Program-made: the position numbers and the translations under genes
Shown here: positions 28,567 to 37,862 of the stretch, one piece after another
Layout of the letters: each line of letters opens with the position of its first letter
Position numbering within the stretch: position 1 is the stretch's first letter
Source: Ostreococcus lucimarinus CCE9901
Taxonomy: Eukaryota; Chlorophyta; Mamiellophyceae; Mamiellales; Bathycoccaceae
NCBI RefSeq assembly: GCF_000092065.1
Contig: NC_009355.1
Coordinates: 1,088,509-1,152,508 of the forward strand
Direction: 5' to 3'
DNA length: 64,000 nucleotides
Notes under the pieces: model-generated
Database searches by the model: none
What the model saw: only the letters and a program-made list of their open reading frames with translations
What the model was told of the DNA's origin: nothing

Positions 28567-30786
28567 ATGTTTGCCAACTCGTTGGCGCTTCGGGCGTCGA
28601 GCGCGCCTCGCGCACTCCGACAACCACAGCATGGTGCGTCGAGAAATTCTCCTCGCCATAACAGAGTTGTTCGTGTCGTTCGCGCGCAAGCCAGCGATGC
28701 ATCCCGCGCCAATGTGAACGCGACGGGTACGATGCGAAGAGAAAGCCTTCGTGTGACGCGACTTCGCGATTTGGTTGAAATTTCCCCGCACGTGTGGGAA
28801 GAATATTCCGATCATTCCCCAGGTTCGGTCTCCGAACTCGGCTCCAAGCAAGGTCAAGTTTTCAAGGAGCTATTGCTCGAGTCCCCGCACTTCCGCGTGT
28901 ACTCTTACAACGTCTTACCGTCGGGAGAACATTCCGTCAAGTTTTTGATGGGTTCGCCTCGCATGGACAGCCTCGACGACGTGTCACGAGTCACCACCGT
29001 GGTCGCGAACGCTGACGAAGGATTAATCAACCTTGTCCCTGAGACGAACGGCAGCGGCTTCGTCGCCGAGATTCGATTCCCTCTGCCAGAGTTGGAGACA
29101 CGAACGAAGAAGAATGAGGGCATGTCATCCACGCAAATTCGCGAGAGGCGCCTCAACGGCCTCGTTCGCGCCTTGGAGGAACAAATCATCGACGAAAGTC
29201 TCATCTGTCTCATGGAAAAGGGCAGTGACGATCGATCAGTCTTCACCGGTGAGGCACGCTTGAACAAGTACTTCACCGGCATGCGCGCTCGCCCCAGCGA
29301 ATTGCTTCATCGAGGCACGTGCACGTCGTCTTCTCCCACCGCCGGCGCGCTCCAAGCGTCTCGGGACATGCTTCTCAGACTTTGGGATCTCGAAGAAAAC
29401 GCCGACGAGGCACTCTGCGAAGAAGTTCGCGAACGCGTCGAGGCGTTATTCTGCGACGGCAACGGTCGAATGGTTATCCATCCGTCTGGCACCGACGCGG
29501 AGATGGTTCCGCTCCTTCAAGCAATCCTCGCCTCTCGCGCTCTCAAGCGCCAAGCTGGTTTGACAGACATCAAAGGTGACGTAGTCAACATCGTGTGCTG
29601 CGCCGGTGAAGTCGGAAGCGGCACCACTCAAGCAGCAGAAGGGAAATTCTTCTCGAGCACTGTCCCGTTGGGCGGTTACGGCGTCGTCAACGGCGAGGAG
29701 TTGCCAGCAATTCACAAGCTGTGCAACATGAAATCCATCGAGCTAGTTGCACGATCGTCCGTCAACGGGGATCTACTCGATGAATACGACGATATGGTTG
29801 AAAGTACGACGCGCAAAGCTCTCGTGGAGAATCCGCACAGAGTCGTCGTCGTGCACTCAGTTGCCGGAAGTAAGACGGGTCTATGCGTCCCGTCACCAGT
29901 CGTCGCCGAGAAACTCAAATCAGAGTTTGGTGACCGCATCATCTCTGTTCTCGATGCGTGTCAAATGCGCAGTGGTCCGTCGCTGATTCCTCGCTGGCTC
30001 AATGAAATGGGTCCTGTTCTCATGACGAGCTCCAAGTTCTACGGCGGTCCGTCCTTTGGAAGTGGCGTCTTTGTGCCCCACGCGTGCTTGGCGAAGATGA
30101 ACGAAGAATTGGAAGCGGAACCCGCGAGTGCGGTCGTTGACATCGCCGAGGCGTGCGCATCCTATCTCACGTCTTATGATATCGGTCCTCTCATGCCGCG
30201 CCTTCACGACGCCATGCCGCCTGGTTTCTGTAACACGGGCTTGCTCCTTCGTTGGGCCGCCGGCTTGTACGAGATGGAATCGCTCAACGACGCCACCACC
30301 AACGCCGGTGGCACGGCAGTCGCTGAAGAAAAACTCCGTTCGTGGGTCTTTGCGATGCGCGAAGAGGCACAACGGCATGCTCCCGAGATCGAATTCGTTC
30401 AACCGATTGACTACGAGAACGAGTGGCAGTACGGTGGCGTGAACACGATTATCTCTGTTCGCTTGCGCAATCCTGCTGGAGAATATTACTCGACGCCCGA
30501 GTTGAAGAAAATATATGGTTTGATGCACTCTGATATCTCGGAGCATCTCGCCGACGGTAGCACCGACGAAGAACGTCGCGTTGCTTCGAAGAGATGTCTC
30601 ACTGGGCAACCGGTGGACATTCCCGAAGGTCCCGTGTTGCGTGTTGTTCTGGGCGCCGCACAGCTCACCGATTTGGTTAGCGGTGCCCAAACCTTGGAAG
30701 AGATGATGAAAGAAGATCGTGATCTCTTCAAGAAACTCGTTTTGATCAGCCGACAGTTTTTGCACCTGACGAGCTATGAGTTGTAG
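28567..30786 (+). CDS. PLP-dependent fold type I enzyme, plastid leader, specificity unknown
   Basis: A 739-residue protein with a Ser/Ala/Arg-rich leader of about 45 residues. An N-terminal domain of about 200 residues is not recognised. A fold type I PLP domain follows from about residue 260. The ring-stacking and phosphate-side features are plausible: SGTDAEM near 305, the aspartate in SVLDACQMRSGP near 461 that would bind the pyridine nitrogen, and K490 in MTSSKFYGGPSFGSG as the Schiff-base lysine. The arrangement is like class V aminotransferases and cysteine desulfurase relatives, but the substrate is not evident. Codon composition is less GC-rich than that of most neighbours. The ATG at 28567 follows a good TATA box. 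Confidence 0.65.
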   Translation: MFANSLALRASSAPRALRQPQHGASRNSPRHNRVVRVVRAQASDASRANVNATGTMRRESLRVTRLRDLVEISPHVWEEYSDHSPGSVSELGSKQGQVFKELLLESPHFRVYSYNVLPSGEHSVKFLMGSPRMDSLDDVSRVTTVVANADEGLINLVPETNGSGFVAEIRFPLPELETRTKKNEGMSSTQIRERRLNGLVRALEEQIIDESLICLMEKGSDDRSVFTGEARLNKYFTGMRARPSELLHRGTCTSSSPTAGALQASRDMLLRLWDLEENADEALCEEVRERVEALFCDGNGRMVIHPSGTDAEMVPLLQAILASRALKRQAGLTDIKGDVVNIVCCAGEVGSGTTQAAEGKFFSSTVPLGGYGVVNGEELPAIHKLCNMKSIELVARSSVNGDLLDEYDDMVESTTRKALVENPHRVVVVHSVAGSKTGLCVPSPVVAEKLKSEFGDRIISVLDACQMRSGPSLIPRWLNEMGPVLMTSSKFYGGPSFGSGVFVPHACLAKMNEELEAEPASAVVDIAEACASYLTSYDIGPLMPRLHDAMPPGFCNTGLLLRWAAGLYEMESLNDATTNAGGTAVAEEKLRSWVFAMREEAQRHAPEIEFVQPIDYENEWQYGGVNTIISVRLRNPAGEYYSTPELKKIYGLMHSDISEHLADGSTDEERRVASKRCLTGQPVDIPEGPVLRVVLGAAQLTDLVSGAQTLEEMMKEDRDLFKKLVLISRQFLHLTSYEL

Positions 30787-31005
30787 CGTCGCTTCCAGCG
30801 AGAAGCCGCTCCTCCCAAAGTAGTTCGCGACTGTCCCTGGGTTGTCGTATTTTTCGAATTGCAACGTTAAAAATGAACGATTGAGCATCTCTCGAGATGA
30901 CTTTATGACTTGTGTGAATTAATGGTGAATTAGTTAGAGTGTTGTAGAATTATGACCACGAATGTTCTAGTTGCCTCTGCCGTCAAATTACAAACTCGAA
31001 GTACT

Positions 31006-32076
31006 TCAAGCGATCCCGTCCTTGCTGATCAAATTTTCCTTTTCGCCGCTCTTGGCGTCATCGCTAACTATGGTGATTTCCTTCTTACTCCCCTTCCGCG
31101 CCGCCTTCAAGAACGCGTTGTAATAAAGTGCCCCGAAAACCATGCAAGTTCCGCCCCACTGAGGCAGCGTGAGTGGATGCATGAAGATGATGCAGCTCAA
31201 CAGAATACTAATGAACTGACGCGTCGTCATGATGGTGGCGAAAAGAAGCGCACCAAACTCTCGAATGGTGTACAAAATGCAAAGCTGCCCGAGCATGGCC
31301 GCGGTGGAGAGGATGATGACGTCGCCCATGACCCCGGGATGTCGTCCGATGAAGTTGAACGCCTCGGTGAGAGAACTATCACTCAGGAGCCAGAACAACG
31401 AAATCGCCGCGCTGCACAAGTTGACCCAAACCATTTGATTGTATGTTTCCATATGGTATCCCTTGAAGAGCTTGTCTTGAAAAGTCGACGTGAATCCATC
31501 GAATCCGAGATATCCCAACATCAACACGCCGCCGTACCAAGACGTATCGCCACCAGATGACACGTGTTTGTTCGTGACGTCGCCGTAAAGCGCGAAAATC
31601 GTACAACCGGCGGTGATGAACGCGGCGACAAGCATGTCTGCCGCGTCGTATCGCCTTTGGTTGATGGCGAACCCCCAAATCATCACCGGTATCATCTTCG
31701 CGCACTTCCCAAGCGTCTGCACTGGAAACGAGACGTACTTTAACGCCTCGTACTGACACGTCGTCGCCACCACGTTCGACGCGCTCACCGTGGCATACGA
31801 GTAAATCGGAGCCACCGGTCTCACCGCACCCTTGATCGCGACCAATATGCACGCGGCCGCGCACACAGCTAACAATCTATTGTTCAACACCAAGAAGACG
31901 CTAAACTTGAAGAATTCTTCCTCCCCGTCGTCGCCATACGGTCTCGTCATGATGCGTTCTTGGAGAATCCCGTACACAACGAGCGATCCGACGACACCGA
32001 CGACGCACCCGATGATTTTCAGCGCTTTGGGCGTGCACAAAACGCCCAAAACGCCGTTTTCGCCTCGCGAAGTCAT
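31006..32076 (-). CDS. Nucleotide-sugar / PAPS transporter (SLC35B family)
   Basis: A 356-residue drug/metabolite-fold transporter with about ten hydrophobic segments. The SLC35B landmark YGILQERIMTRPYG occurs near residue 36, followed by ALKYVSFPVQTLGKCAKMIP near 110 and GYLGFDGFTSTFQDKLFKGY near 185. The QERIMTRPY and DKLF pair is shared by SLC35B2 (PAPS) and SLC35B1/UTR (UDP-galactose/glucose) transporters. The former is a slightly better fit, but substrate cannot be settled. The protein would act in Golgi or ER. The C-terminus is Lys-rich (KAARKGSKKE). It is convergent with the PLP-fold gene. Confidence 0.87.
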   Translation of the reverse strand: MTSRGENGVLGVLCTPKALKIIGCVVGVVGSLVVYGILQERIMTRPYGDDGEEEFFKFSVFLVLNNRLLAVCAAACILVAIKGAVRPVAPIYSYATVSASNVVATTCQYEALKYVSFPVQTLGKCAKMIPVMIWGFAINQRRYDAADMLVAAFITAGCTIFALYGDVTNKHVSSGGDTSWYGGVLMLGYLGFDGFTSTFQDKLFKGYHMETYNQMVWVNLCSAAISLFWLLSDSSLTEAFNFIGRHPGVMGDVIILSTAAMLGQLCILYTIREFGALLFATIMTTRQFISILLSCIIFMHPLTLPQWGGTCMVFGALYYNAFLKAARKGSKKEITIVSDDAKSGEKENLISKDGIA

Positions 32077-32362
32077 CTTTCGCGCTCAACACCCTGACGG
32101 ACGTCAGGGACGGGACGGAGCGTCGACGTAACGTGCGCGCGCGCGCGCGTTCTATAGACGCGTTTACGTGAGGCTGATCGAACGATCGCCGGCTCGAGCG
32201 ACGACGCGCGATGGAGTGGCGTGCGATCTGGTCTTGGCTTGGATTTGAGGCGCGAGCGCGTCGTTTGCGAGCTCGGCAGTTTCGCTTCGCTTTAGAAATT
32301 AAAACGCTCTCTCGCGCGCATTACGATTCGGTCGACGCTAATGCTATCTCCCTACTGTTTGA

Positions 32363-33367
32363 CTACGCTTTCTTGGCCTTCTTCGCCGGCTTTGCGTCTC
32401 CGGCTTTGACGGCGCCTCGCGCGAAGACGAAATTGAACTCGGACGACGCGGCGGCGTCAAACTTCCAGCACCCGTCCGTGCCCCGAAAGGTTTTCAGATC
32501 TTCGGGCGAAGCCACTCGAGCGTCGACGCAGTGTCGAACCATGGCTCCTCGAGCTTGTTTGGCGTACACTGCGGGTCCGGGAAACGTCATCGTGTACACG
32601 TCTACGCCTCGCTTTGTCAACGCCTCTCGCTTGACCGATTTCCAGTACTCTTGCGACGCGCAGTTCACGACGAACGGCCTCGCGCTCGATTCACCACTCG
32701 TCGCCGCTTGTTCGTCCAAATCGTCCGCGATGGCGAGCGCGATGTCTTCCCCCCAATACGCGTATAAATCCTTGCCGGACGGCGCCCACTTCGTTCCCAT
32801 CTCGAGTCGGTACGGCGCGATGGCGTCGTACGGCCGCAGGCAACCGTACAACCCGCTTAAAATCCTCAAATGTTTCTGTAAATACGCCTTCTCCTCTTCC
32901 GTCTTCAACGTCGACGCCTTCAAGTGCCTGAATGCCGGCCCATCGAACGCCAAAGCGCACGCCTTCGTCGCCGCTTTCTCAAAGTTTCCGAATCGCTCGA
33001 CGTTGAGCTTCGCGATGGCGTCCGACACCCCCATGAGCGTCTTCAGGTCGCCCGCCTTGAGTTCGCGCGCCTCGCGCGCGATCGCGTTCGCTCGTTCCGC
33101 GAATCTCGGTCGCGTCGCGCGCGTCGCATCGCTCGCGTTCATCGCCGCCTCGTCCAACGCCTTGGCCGGGCTCAGGACGACGACGAACGGCGTCGCGCTC
33201 GCGCTCGCGCTCGCGCTCGCGTCTTCGCGCGTCGTCGTCGCCTTCATCGTCAGGCTGCGTCGCGCGCGTCGCGTCGACGTCGTCGTCGAGGTCGTCGTCG
33301 TCGAGGTCGTCGTCGAGGTCGTCCCCGTCCTCGTCCTCGTCGCGCACAGACGCGCACACGCGCGCAT
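32363..33367 (-). CDS. YaaA/UPF0246-family protein (peroxide stress)
   Basis: A member of the YaaA (DUF328) family, in bacteria a DNA-binding protein that lowers free iron and limits peroxide damage. The family start VVVLSPAKALDEAA is near residue 63 of the long form. ILSGLYGCLRPYDAIAPYRL follows with KDLYAYWGEDI, then NCASQEYWKSVKRE, and the C-terminal EDLKTFRGTDGCWKFD. The ATG at 33367 gives 334 residues with a Thr/Arg-rich leader of poly-Thr stretches, possibly an organelle signal. An internal ATG at 33247 gives a form of 294 residues closer to the bacterial length (about 260). The C-terminus ends in a basic AKKAKKA. Confidence 0.88.
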   Translation of the reverse strand: MRACARLCATRTRTGTTSTTTSTTTTSTTTSTRRARRSLTMKATTTREDASASASASATPFVVVLSPAKALDEAAMNASDATRATRPRFAERANAIAREARELKAGDLKTLMGVSDAIAKLNVERFGNFEKAATKACALAFDGPAFRHLKASTLKTEEEKAYLQKHLRILSGLYGCLRPYDAIAPYRLEMGTKWAPSGKDLYAYWGEDIALAIADDLDEQAATSGESSARPFVVNCASQEYWKSVKREALTKRGVDVYTMTFPGPAVYAKQARGAMVRHCVDARVASPEDLKTFRGTDGCWKFDAAASSEFNFVFARGAVKAGDAKPAKKAKKA

Positions 33368-33493
33368 GACTGACGATCGAACCGTCGAATCGCGCCGACG
33401 TCGGCGCGGCGCCGCGTCTTCGCGCGTGCGTTACTCGGATGGCGTTACCGATGACTGGTGACTGATGACCCGGCGTCAGTGTGAGACACGACG

Positions 33494-34492
33494 ATGGACG
33501 CGCGAACGCTCAGGGTGATTGAATTAATCGACGCGCTGGAGGAACAGTACCCGGACGCCCCGTCGGCGCCGCGCGAGGCGTTCGTGCACTGGTCGGAGGA
33601 CGACGTGCGCGCGTGGTACCACACGCGAGGCGAGGCGAAGCCGCGACGGGACGAGGAGGGCGATGACAAGACGTGGTTCCCAGGACTCGAGCGAAGCGGA
33701 ACGAGATGTGTCTTGGGCAAGACGCCCAAGTTGAGAATTTTGTGCTTCCCGAACGCGGGGAACATGGAAGACATGTATACGCACGAAGGCACGGGGGCGA
33801 GACGCGCGACGTCGCCGTTGCTGGAGTTCGCCAAGACGCATGAGGCAGAGGTATTGGCGGTGCAGTACCCGGGGCGAGGAAATCGTTCGAAAGAGTCGTG
33901 TGCATTTGAGATCGATGAAATCATCCATCCTCTGTTGCCCGTGGTAGCGGGGAAGTTGTCAGAGTGCCCATACGTCGTTGTCGGGCATTCCGTCGGCTCG
34001 TGGATCGCTTACGAGTTCTTGCAACTGCTACGCGCTCGGGGCGTTCGCATGCCCGAGCACGTCTTCCTTTCGGCATTTCCGTACCCAGATATTCCTCACG
34101 ACGTCCGGCCGTGGCGCATAAACGTGCTGTTGGACGAAGAGGGATTCAAAGATGAGTGTCGCCGATGGGACGTCAACGAGCTTGTTTTTGGCGATATTTG
34201 GAAAATTTACCAACCGCTGATGCGCGCAGATTTTCACTTGTTTGACAAATACGATCACGTACACGATGGGAAGGAGAACTTTACATGGCCTCTGACCGTG
34301 TTTCACGGCGAGAGCGATCGGATGATCACGCGCGAGATGTGTCAAGGCTGGGAAACGCACACGACGGGCGAGTTCGAGCTGCTCGCGATCCCCGGTCATC
34401 ACTTGTTCCCGCTTCAAAAAGATCAAAAGGCGATGTGGCTTCGAAAAATCGCCGAAAGACTTCAGAACGTCGTCGCGCGCACCGCGGCGTAA
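33494..34492 (+). CDS. Stand-alone type II thioesterase (alpha/beta hydrolase)
   Basis: A 332-residue protein of the GrsT/RifR-type thioesterase II group, which frees stalled acyl chains from polyketide or peptide synthase carrier domains. The family strand LRILCFPNAGNMED is near residue 76. VLAVQYPGRGNRSKE follows, then the nucleophile elbow YVVVGHSVGSWIAYE (Ser near 163), the acid-bearing FHGESDRMI and the histidine in IPGHHLFPL. About 75 N-terminal residues are extra. No synthase gene lies in this window, so the partner is elsewhere if it exists. Ostreococcus relatives are known to encode large type I polyketide synthases, which makes this a plausible editing enzyme. Confidence 0.8.
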   Translation: MDARTLRVIELIDALEEQYPDAPSAPREAFVHWSEDDVRAWYHTRGEAKPRRDEEGDDKTWFPGLERSGTRCVLGKTPKLRILCFPNAGNMEDMYTHEGTGARRATSPLLEFAKTHEAEVLAVQYPGRGNRSKESCAFEIDEIIHPLLPVVAGKLSECPYVVVGHSVGSWIAYEFLQLLRARGVRMPEHVFLSAFPYPDIPHDVRPWRINVLLDEEGFKDECRRWDVNELVFGDIWKIYQPLMRADFHLFDKYDHVHDGKENFTWPLTVFHGESDRMITREMCQGWETHTTGEFELLAIPGHHLFPLQKDQKAMWLRKIAERLQNVVARTAA

Positions 34493-34575
34493 TCACTCGG
34501 GTGCATTCGAGTCGCGAACGGTTGTCATTGATGATGTTTTGTGTTCACATCGCTATTCTCTATCGATTCTACCGA

Positions 34576-35577
34576 CTACGCGCCTCCCGCAGCTTTGCGT
34601 TTCCGCTCGAGATACCTCGCTCGCGCGTCGCTCACGTCGGCTTCTGTGTTCCTCCTCGCATTCGAGTCAACTTTTACCGGTGGCGGCGTCTCGACGGCGA
34701 TGGCTCCCGCTGCTTTCGTTGGCCTCTCCACCAGCGTCACGTCGGACGGGATCGGAGGTATCGCCGGCGTCTCCGCCGCCCGCGCGATGAGTTCACGATC
34801 GCGATCGGCCGCGCTCGTGAGCTTAGGCGCCGTCGTCGCGTTTGATGGCTTCGTTGCATCGGGTTCGGGCGCGGCTCGCCGCGTGTCTCTCGCTGCATCG
34901 CCGCCCATGGCTGAATTCCTATGCATGAGGTTGGAGTAAAACGAAGTCATCGCACCGGCGCCACGCTTTGTGACATCTTCCTCTTCCTCCACTGCATCGC
35001 GCGCCTTGTCTTCCGCCAACCACTTCGCGTCTTCCTGTAGCTTGGCTCTATACGCCGCCGTCACAAACTTGTCCTTATCCGCATACAAGTGATCCTCCTT
35101 CAATCTTTCCTTCAACAGTCGTCTCTCGTACGACGCGTCGTCCTCCTTCTTCCTCGCCTCCGCCTTGGCTATCAAATCTCCTATATACCTCGACTGTCGC
35201 TCCACGCGTTCGCTCGCCAGCTCCTTCGCCTTCGCACCTCGTGACTTTGCGATATCATCGAACACCGCGTCGTACTCAAACGCGTTCGCGTCTTCCTTCA
35301 ACGCCTCGCTCGTCGTCGTCGCCGCTCTCGCCGCGTCTCGTCTCGCCTTGAGCGCCATCGCCTCTTGTTGTCGCTTCACCTCCGCGTTCGCCCGCTCCCG
35401 CGCCTTGACGGGATCGTCATCATCACCTTCATCGCTGTCGGAATCGCACGCGAACGCCGCCAACGCCGGTCTCGGCGCGGGTTTCCCGCCCGACGTCCCT
35501 CGCGGTTTCTTCTTTGGAAGATTTAACCCGTACGCCAGCGTCGCGTGCGACGACGCGTCGTCGCGCGCGTTCGACAT
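34576..35577 (-). CDS. NSRP1/CCDC55-type splicing regulator
   Basis: A 333-residue charged coiled-coil protein of the nuclear speckle splicing regulatory protein 1 family. It starts like its relatives with LAYGLNLPKKKPR. Family features then follow: an FEYDAVFDD segment near residue 105, then QSRYIGDLIAKAEARKKE and EDHLYADKDKFVTAAYRAKL near 165-195, and an acidic stretch. The C-terminal part is Pro/Thr-rich, ending in DARARYLERKRKAAGGA. The ATG at 35577 is used; upstream only a GTG extends the frame. Confidence 0.85.
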   Translation of the reverse strand: MSNARDDASSHATLAYGLNLPKKKPRGTSGGKPAPRPALAAFACDSDSDEGDDDDPVKARERANAEVKRQQEAMALKARRDAARAATTTSEALKEDANAFEYDAVFDDIAKSRGAKAKELASERVERQSRYIGDLIAKAEARKKEDDASYERRLLKERLKEDHLYADKDKFVTAAYRAKLQEDAKWLAEDKARDAVEEEEDVTKRGAGAMTSFYSNLMHRNSAMGGDAARDTRRAAPEPDATKPSNATTAPKLTSAADRDRELIARAAETPAIPPIPSDVTLVERPTKAAGAIAVETPPPVKVDSNARRNTEADVSDARARYLERKRKAAGGA

Positions 35578-35881
35578 CGAGATCTTCCTTCCTTCCACCT
35601 TCCGCGTCGTCGTCGCCGTCGCCTCGCGATCGTCGCCGTCGCCGTCGTCGCCTCGCGGTCGTCTATGTCGCCGCCGTCGTGGTGTGCGGGACGTCGGACC
35701 CGGGTCGGCGATGGCGTCGTCGCGCGAGGACGACGACGGACGAGCGACGCGATGGGAGACGCGACGGGAGACGATTTTCTTCGGACTTCGGGCTTCGGAC
35801 TTCGCCGTCGGCGTCGACTGCGCGCGCGCGCGTCGCGCGTCTCGCGAACGACGATCGCGTCTTCAACGACTCGAAACGTCA

Positions 35882-35921
35882 TTCGTTCGTTCGTTCGTTC
35901 GTTCGTTCGTTCGTTCGTTCG
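35882..35921. repeat. (TTCG)10 microsatellite
   Basis: Ten uninterrupted TTCG units within the NSRP1 / EF-hand intergenic region. A likely polymorphic site between strains. Confidence 0.95.
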
Positions 35922-36294
35922 CGCGCGCGTTTCCGCGACGTCGCGGACGCGCGCGATCGGCGACGTCGCGGACGCGCGCCATCGTCGTCGATCGCGGTCG
36001 GTCGCGGATGCGCGTCGACGTCGTCGCCCGTCGACGACGGACGGATGGATGGACGAGGTGCAGCACCTAGGGTTGTGCGCCCGGTACCGGGCGCGACGCC
36101 CCGCGGCGCCCCGCGGCGTTTCGCGTGGAGGTCGGGAGGTCAGTCGACGACGCGCGGTGGCGGCGCGACGGTGGACTCGAGACGAATCGAACGTCGAACG
36201 AACGACGCGCATCGAATCGACCCGACGCGACGTCGCGCGCGACGAGGCGAGACGCGGCCGACGCCGCCGACGCCGCCGACGACGAATCGCATTC

Positions 36295-36326
36295 GCGGAG
36301 ATTGTGAATCGCGGAGATTGTGAATC
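36295..36326. repeat. Tandem duplication, 2 x 16 bp
   Basis: GCGGAGATTGTGAATC occurs twice head to tail, ending about 20 bp before the ATG of the EF-hand gene, so in its 5' UTR or core promoter. Confidence 0.9.
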
Positions 36327-36347
36327 GCGTGGCGCGAGACGAACGAT

Positions 36348-37715
36348 ATGGGTGCGTGTGCGTCGATGCTGAGCGGTGCACCGGCGGAGGGAGGAGAAGT
36401 GTCGCGATTGGCGGATACACTCGTGCGTCTGGGGGCGGAGCGGAGGACGGTGAACGATGCGCTGCGGTTATTCTGGCGCGCTGATAAAGACGGGAGCGGG
36501 ACGCTCGGGTTGAAGGAATTCGCGGAGACGTTTGCGTTGCGCACGCGGAACGCGTTTTTACCGCGTATGATGTCGCTTTTCGACGTCGGAGGCGACGGGG
36601 ACATCGGGGCGTTGGAGTTTGTCATGTGCATGGCGCAGTTTCACGAAAGAAGCGCGTCGGCGCACATATATTTCGCTTGGCGACTGTTCGACCAAGACGA
36701 CTCGGGTTCGATGACGATGGAGGAGTTTGAAACCATCATAAACAACTCGATGAGCTACACGGGATCGAATAAAGGTTTCAGCGGTGGATCACATGATCAA
36801 ATGGGGGACCGCGTCGTTAGAGCTGGCCGCAACGGGGCACGAGTGCGGGTGAAAGGCATGAGACAAATCATCAAACAAGCCGACTTGGACGACAACGGCG
36901 TGATCACAATCGACGAGTTTAAGGTTCTTTGCGCGAATAGCTCGCATATCGCCGCGCCGGCTTTCGAGCTGTGGAGTGCAGTCGGGGCACAATCGAAACC
37001 TTGTTGGAAACTGAAGGAAGAGCTCAAGGCGAAAGGCAAGCTTGAAGCAGTACTAGAGATGCTCAGCCCAGCGGCGAGAAAAGCGTTGGGAGTGAAACGC
37101 AAAACGGACGTGGATCGCAAAGATAGGCGTCACGGTGCAGCACGCCGGACGATGGGGAACAACAGAAGAAAGCCAGAACGAAAGATACCCGGTGACCTCG
37201 CGTTCATGGACTCCGTGAAAATAAAAAATGAAGACGACGCTGCGCGCGGTGAGCGGCAGTCGGGCGAGCGGCGCGCGGGCGCGCGAGAACATCGAGATCA
37301 CCGCGAACGCAGTCATCGACATCACCATAGGCATAGAGACGATCGCGAGCACCGTGGGCCTCGCGATGATCGCGCTCGCGATAATCCTCGTGGTCACCGC
37401 GATCATCACTCGGAGCGTCGCAAACATCGACCGGATGATGGATATTACGGACAACCGCCGCCGAACGCGTTCGCGCCGAACCAAGGTCTCGGCGGTGGTT
37501 ACGGCGGTAACGACGTGCGGTACGGGGGAAACCAAATGTCACCGTCGCATCAATACGAACAGCAGCGACCACCGATGAGTAATGGTGGTGGCGGCGGTTA
37601 CGGCCAACCGCGCGGCGGTCAGCCTCCTCGCCCGGGCGCTCGCGCCCCGTTCGCGGGCGACGGCGACCAAGACGAGCTATTGGCTCAGCTCGAGCGCGAT
37701 TTGTACGGCAGGTGA
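36348..37715 (+). CDS. EF-hand protein with N-myristoylation-type start and His/Arg-rich tail
   Basis: A 455-residue calcium-binding protein. MGACAS at the start fits N-myristoylation plus palmitoylation (Gly2, Cys4), suggesting membrane attachment. Four EF-hand loops are visible: DKDGSGTLGLKE (near 45), DVGGDGDIGALE (near 82, with glycine in the third position), DQDDSGSMTMEE (near 120) and DLDDNGVITIDE (near 180). The second half is disordered: a His/Arg/Asp-rich stretch with repeated HRD/HHRHRD runs, then a Gly/Pro/Gln-rich region, and a short acidic helix DELLAQLERDLYGR at the end. The first part resembles calcineurin B or calcium-sensor proteins. The tail has no clear parallel. The start ATG is unambiguous. 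Confidence 0.8.
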   Translation: MGACASMLSGAPAEGGEVSRLADTLVRLGAERRTVNDALRLFWRADKDGSGTLGLKEFAETFALRTRNAFLPRMMSLFDVGGDGDIGALEFVMCMAQFHERSASAHIYFAWRLFDQDDSGSMTMEEFETIINNSMSYTGSNKGFSGGSHDQMGDRVVRAGRNGARVRVKGMRQIIKQADLDDNGVITIDEFKVLCANSSHIAAPAFELWSAVGAQSKPCWKLKEELKAKGKLEAVLEMLSPAARKALGVKRKTDVDRKDRRHGAARRTMGNNRRKPERKIPGDLAFMDSVKIKNEDDAARGERQSGERRAGAREHRDHRERSHRHHHRHRDDREHRGPRDDRARDNPRGHRDHHSERRKHRPDDGYYGQPPPNAFAPNQGLGGGYGGNDVRYGGNQMSPSHQYEQQRPPMSNGGGGGYGQPRGGQPPRPGARAPFAGDGDQDELLAQLERDLYGR

Positions 37716-37720
37716 CGCAC

Positions 37721-37731
37721 GGTATATATAA
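37721..37731 (+). promoter_or_regulatory. TATA-like box
   Basis: GGTATATATAA lies about 135 bp upstream of the KEN-box gene ATG and just after the stop of the EF-hand gene. It could serve either as core promoter or as part of the 3' end signal of the EF-hand gene. Confidence 0.35.
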
Positions 37732-37835
37732 TTTTCCTCGGTCGCGCATCTTTTGTATCATCAGTGTCACAAATATTCACCACATCGCTCCTCTCGCTCT
37801 TCGCGGTCGCCAGAGAAAAGTCGTTTGAAATCAAA

Positions 37836-37843
37836 TTTCCCGC
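37836..37843 (+). promoter_or_regulatory. E2F-consensus site TTTCCCGC
   Basis: An exact TTTCCCGC E2F/DP consensus octamer 19 bp before the ATG at 37863. The downstream protein has cell-cycle degron motifs, so S-phase or G1/S regulation is plausible. A related E2F-like sequence, CGCGCCAAA, occurs in the proposed intron (38252-38260). Confidence 0.5.
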
Positions 37844-37862
37844 TCAAAATGCTTGAAACACG

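Larger units (their letters stand above)
35578..36347. other. Divergent promoter region between NSRP1 and the EF-hand gene
   Basis: About 770 bp. It is dominated by CGTCG/CGCG-rich DNA with a (TTCG)10 microsatellite, a GGCGCCCCGCGGCGCC-type palindromic stretch near 36092-36117, and a 2 x 16-bp tandem repeat directly before the EF-hand gene. Long frames here on both strands are composition artefacts. No gene is supported. Confidence 0.55.

Noticed and set aside
30952-31560. 202-codon plus-strand frame
   Set aside because: Antisense to the SLC35B transporter.
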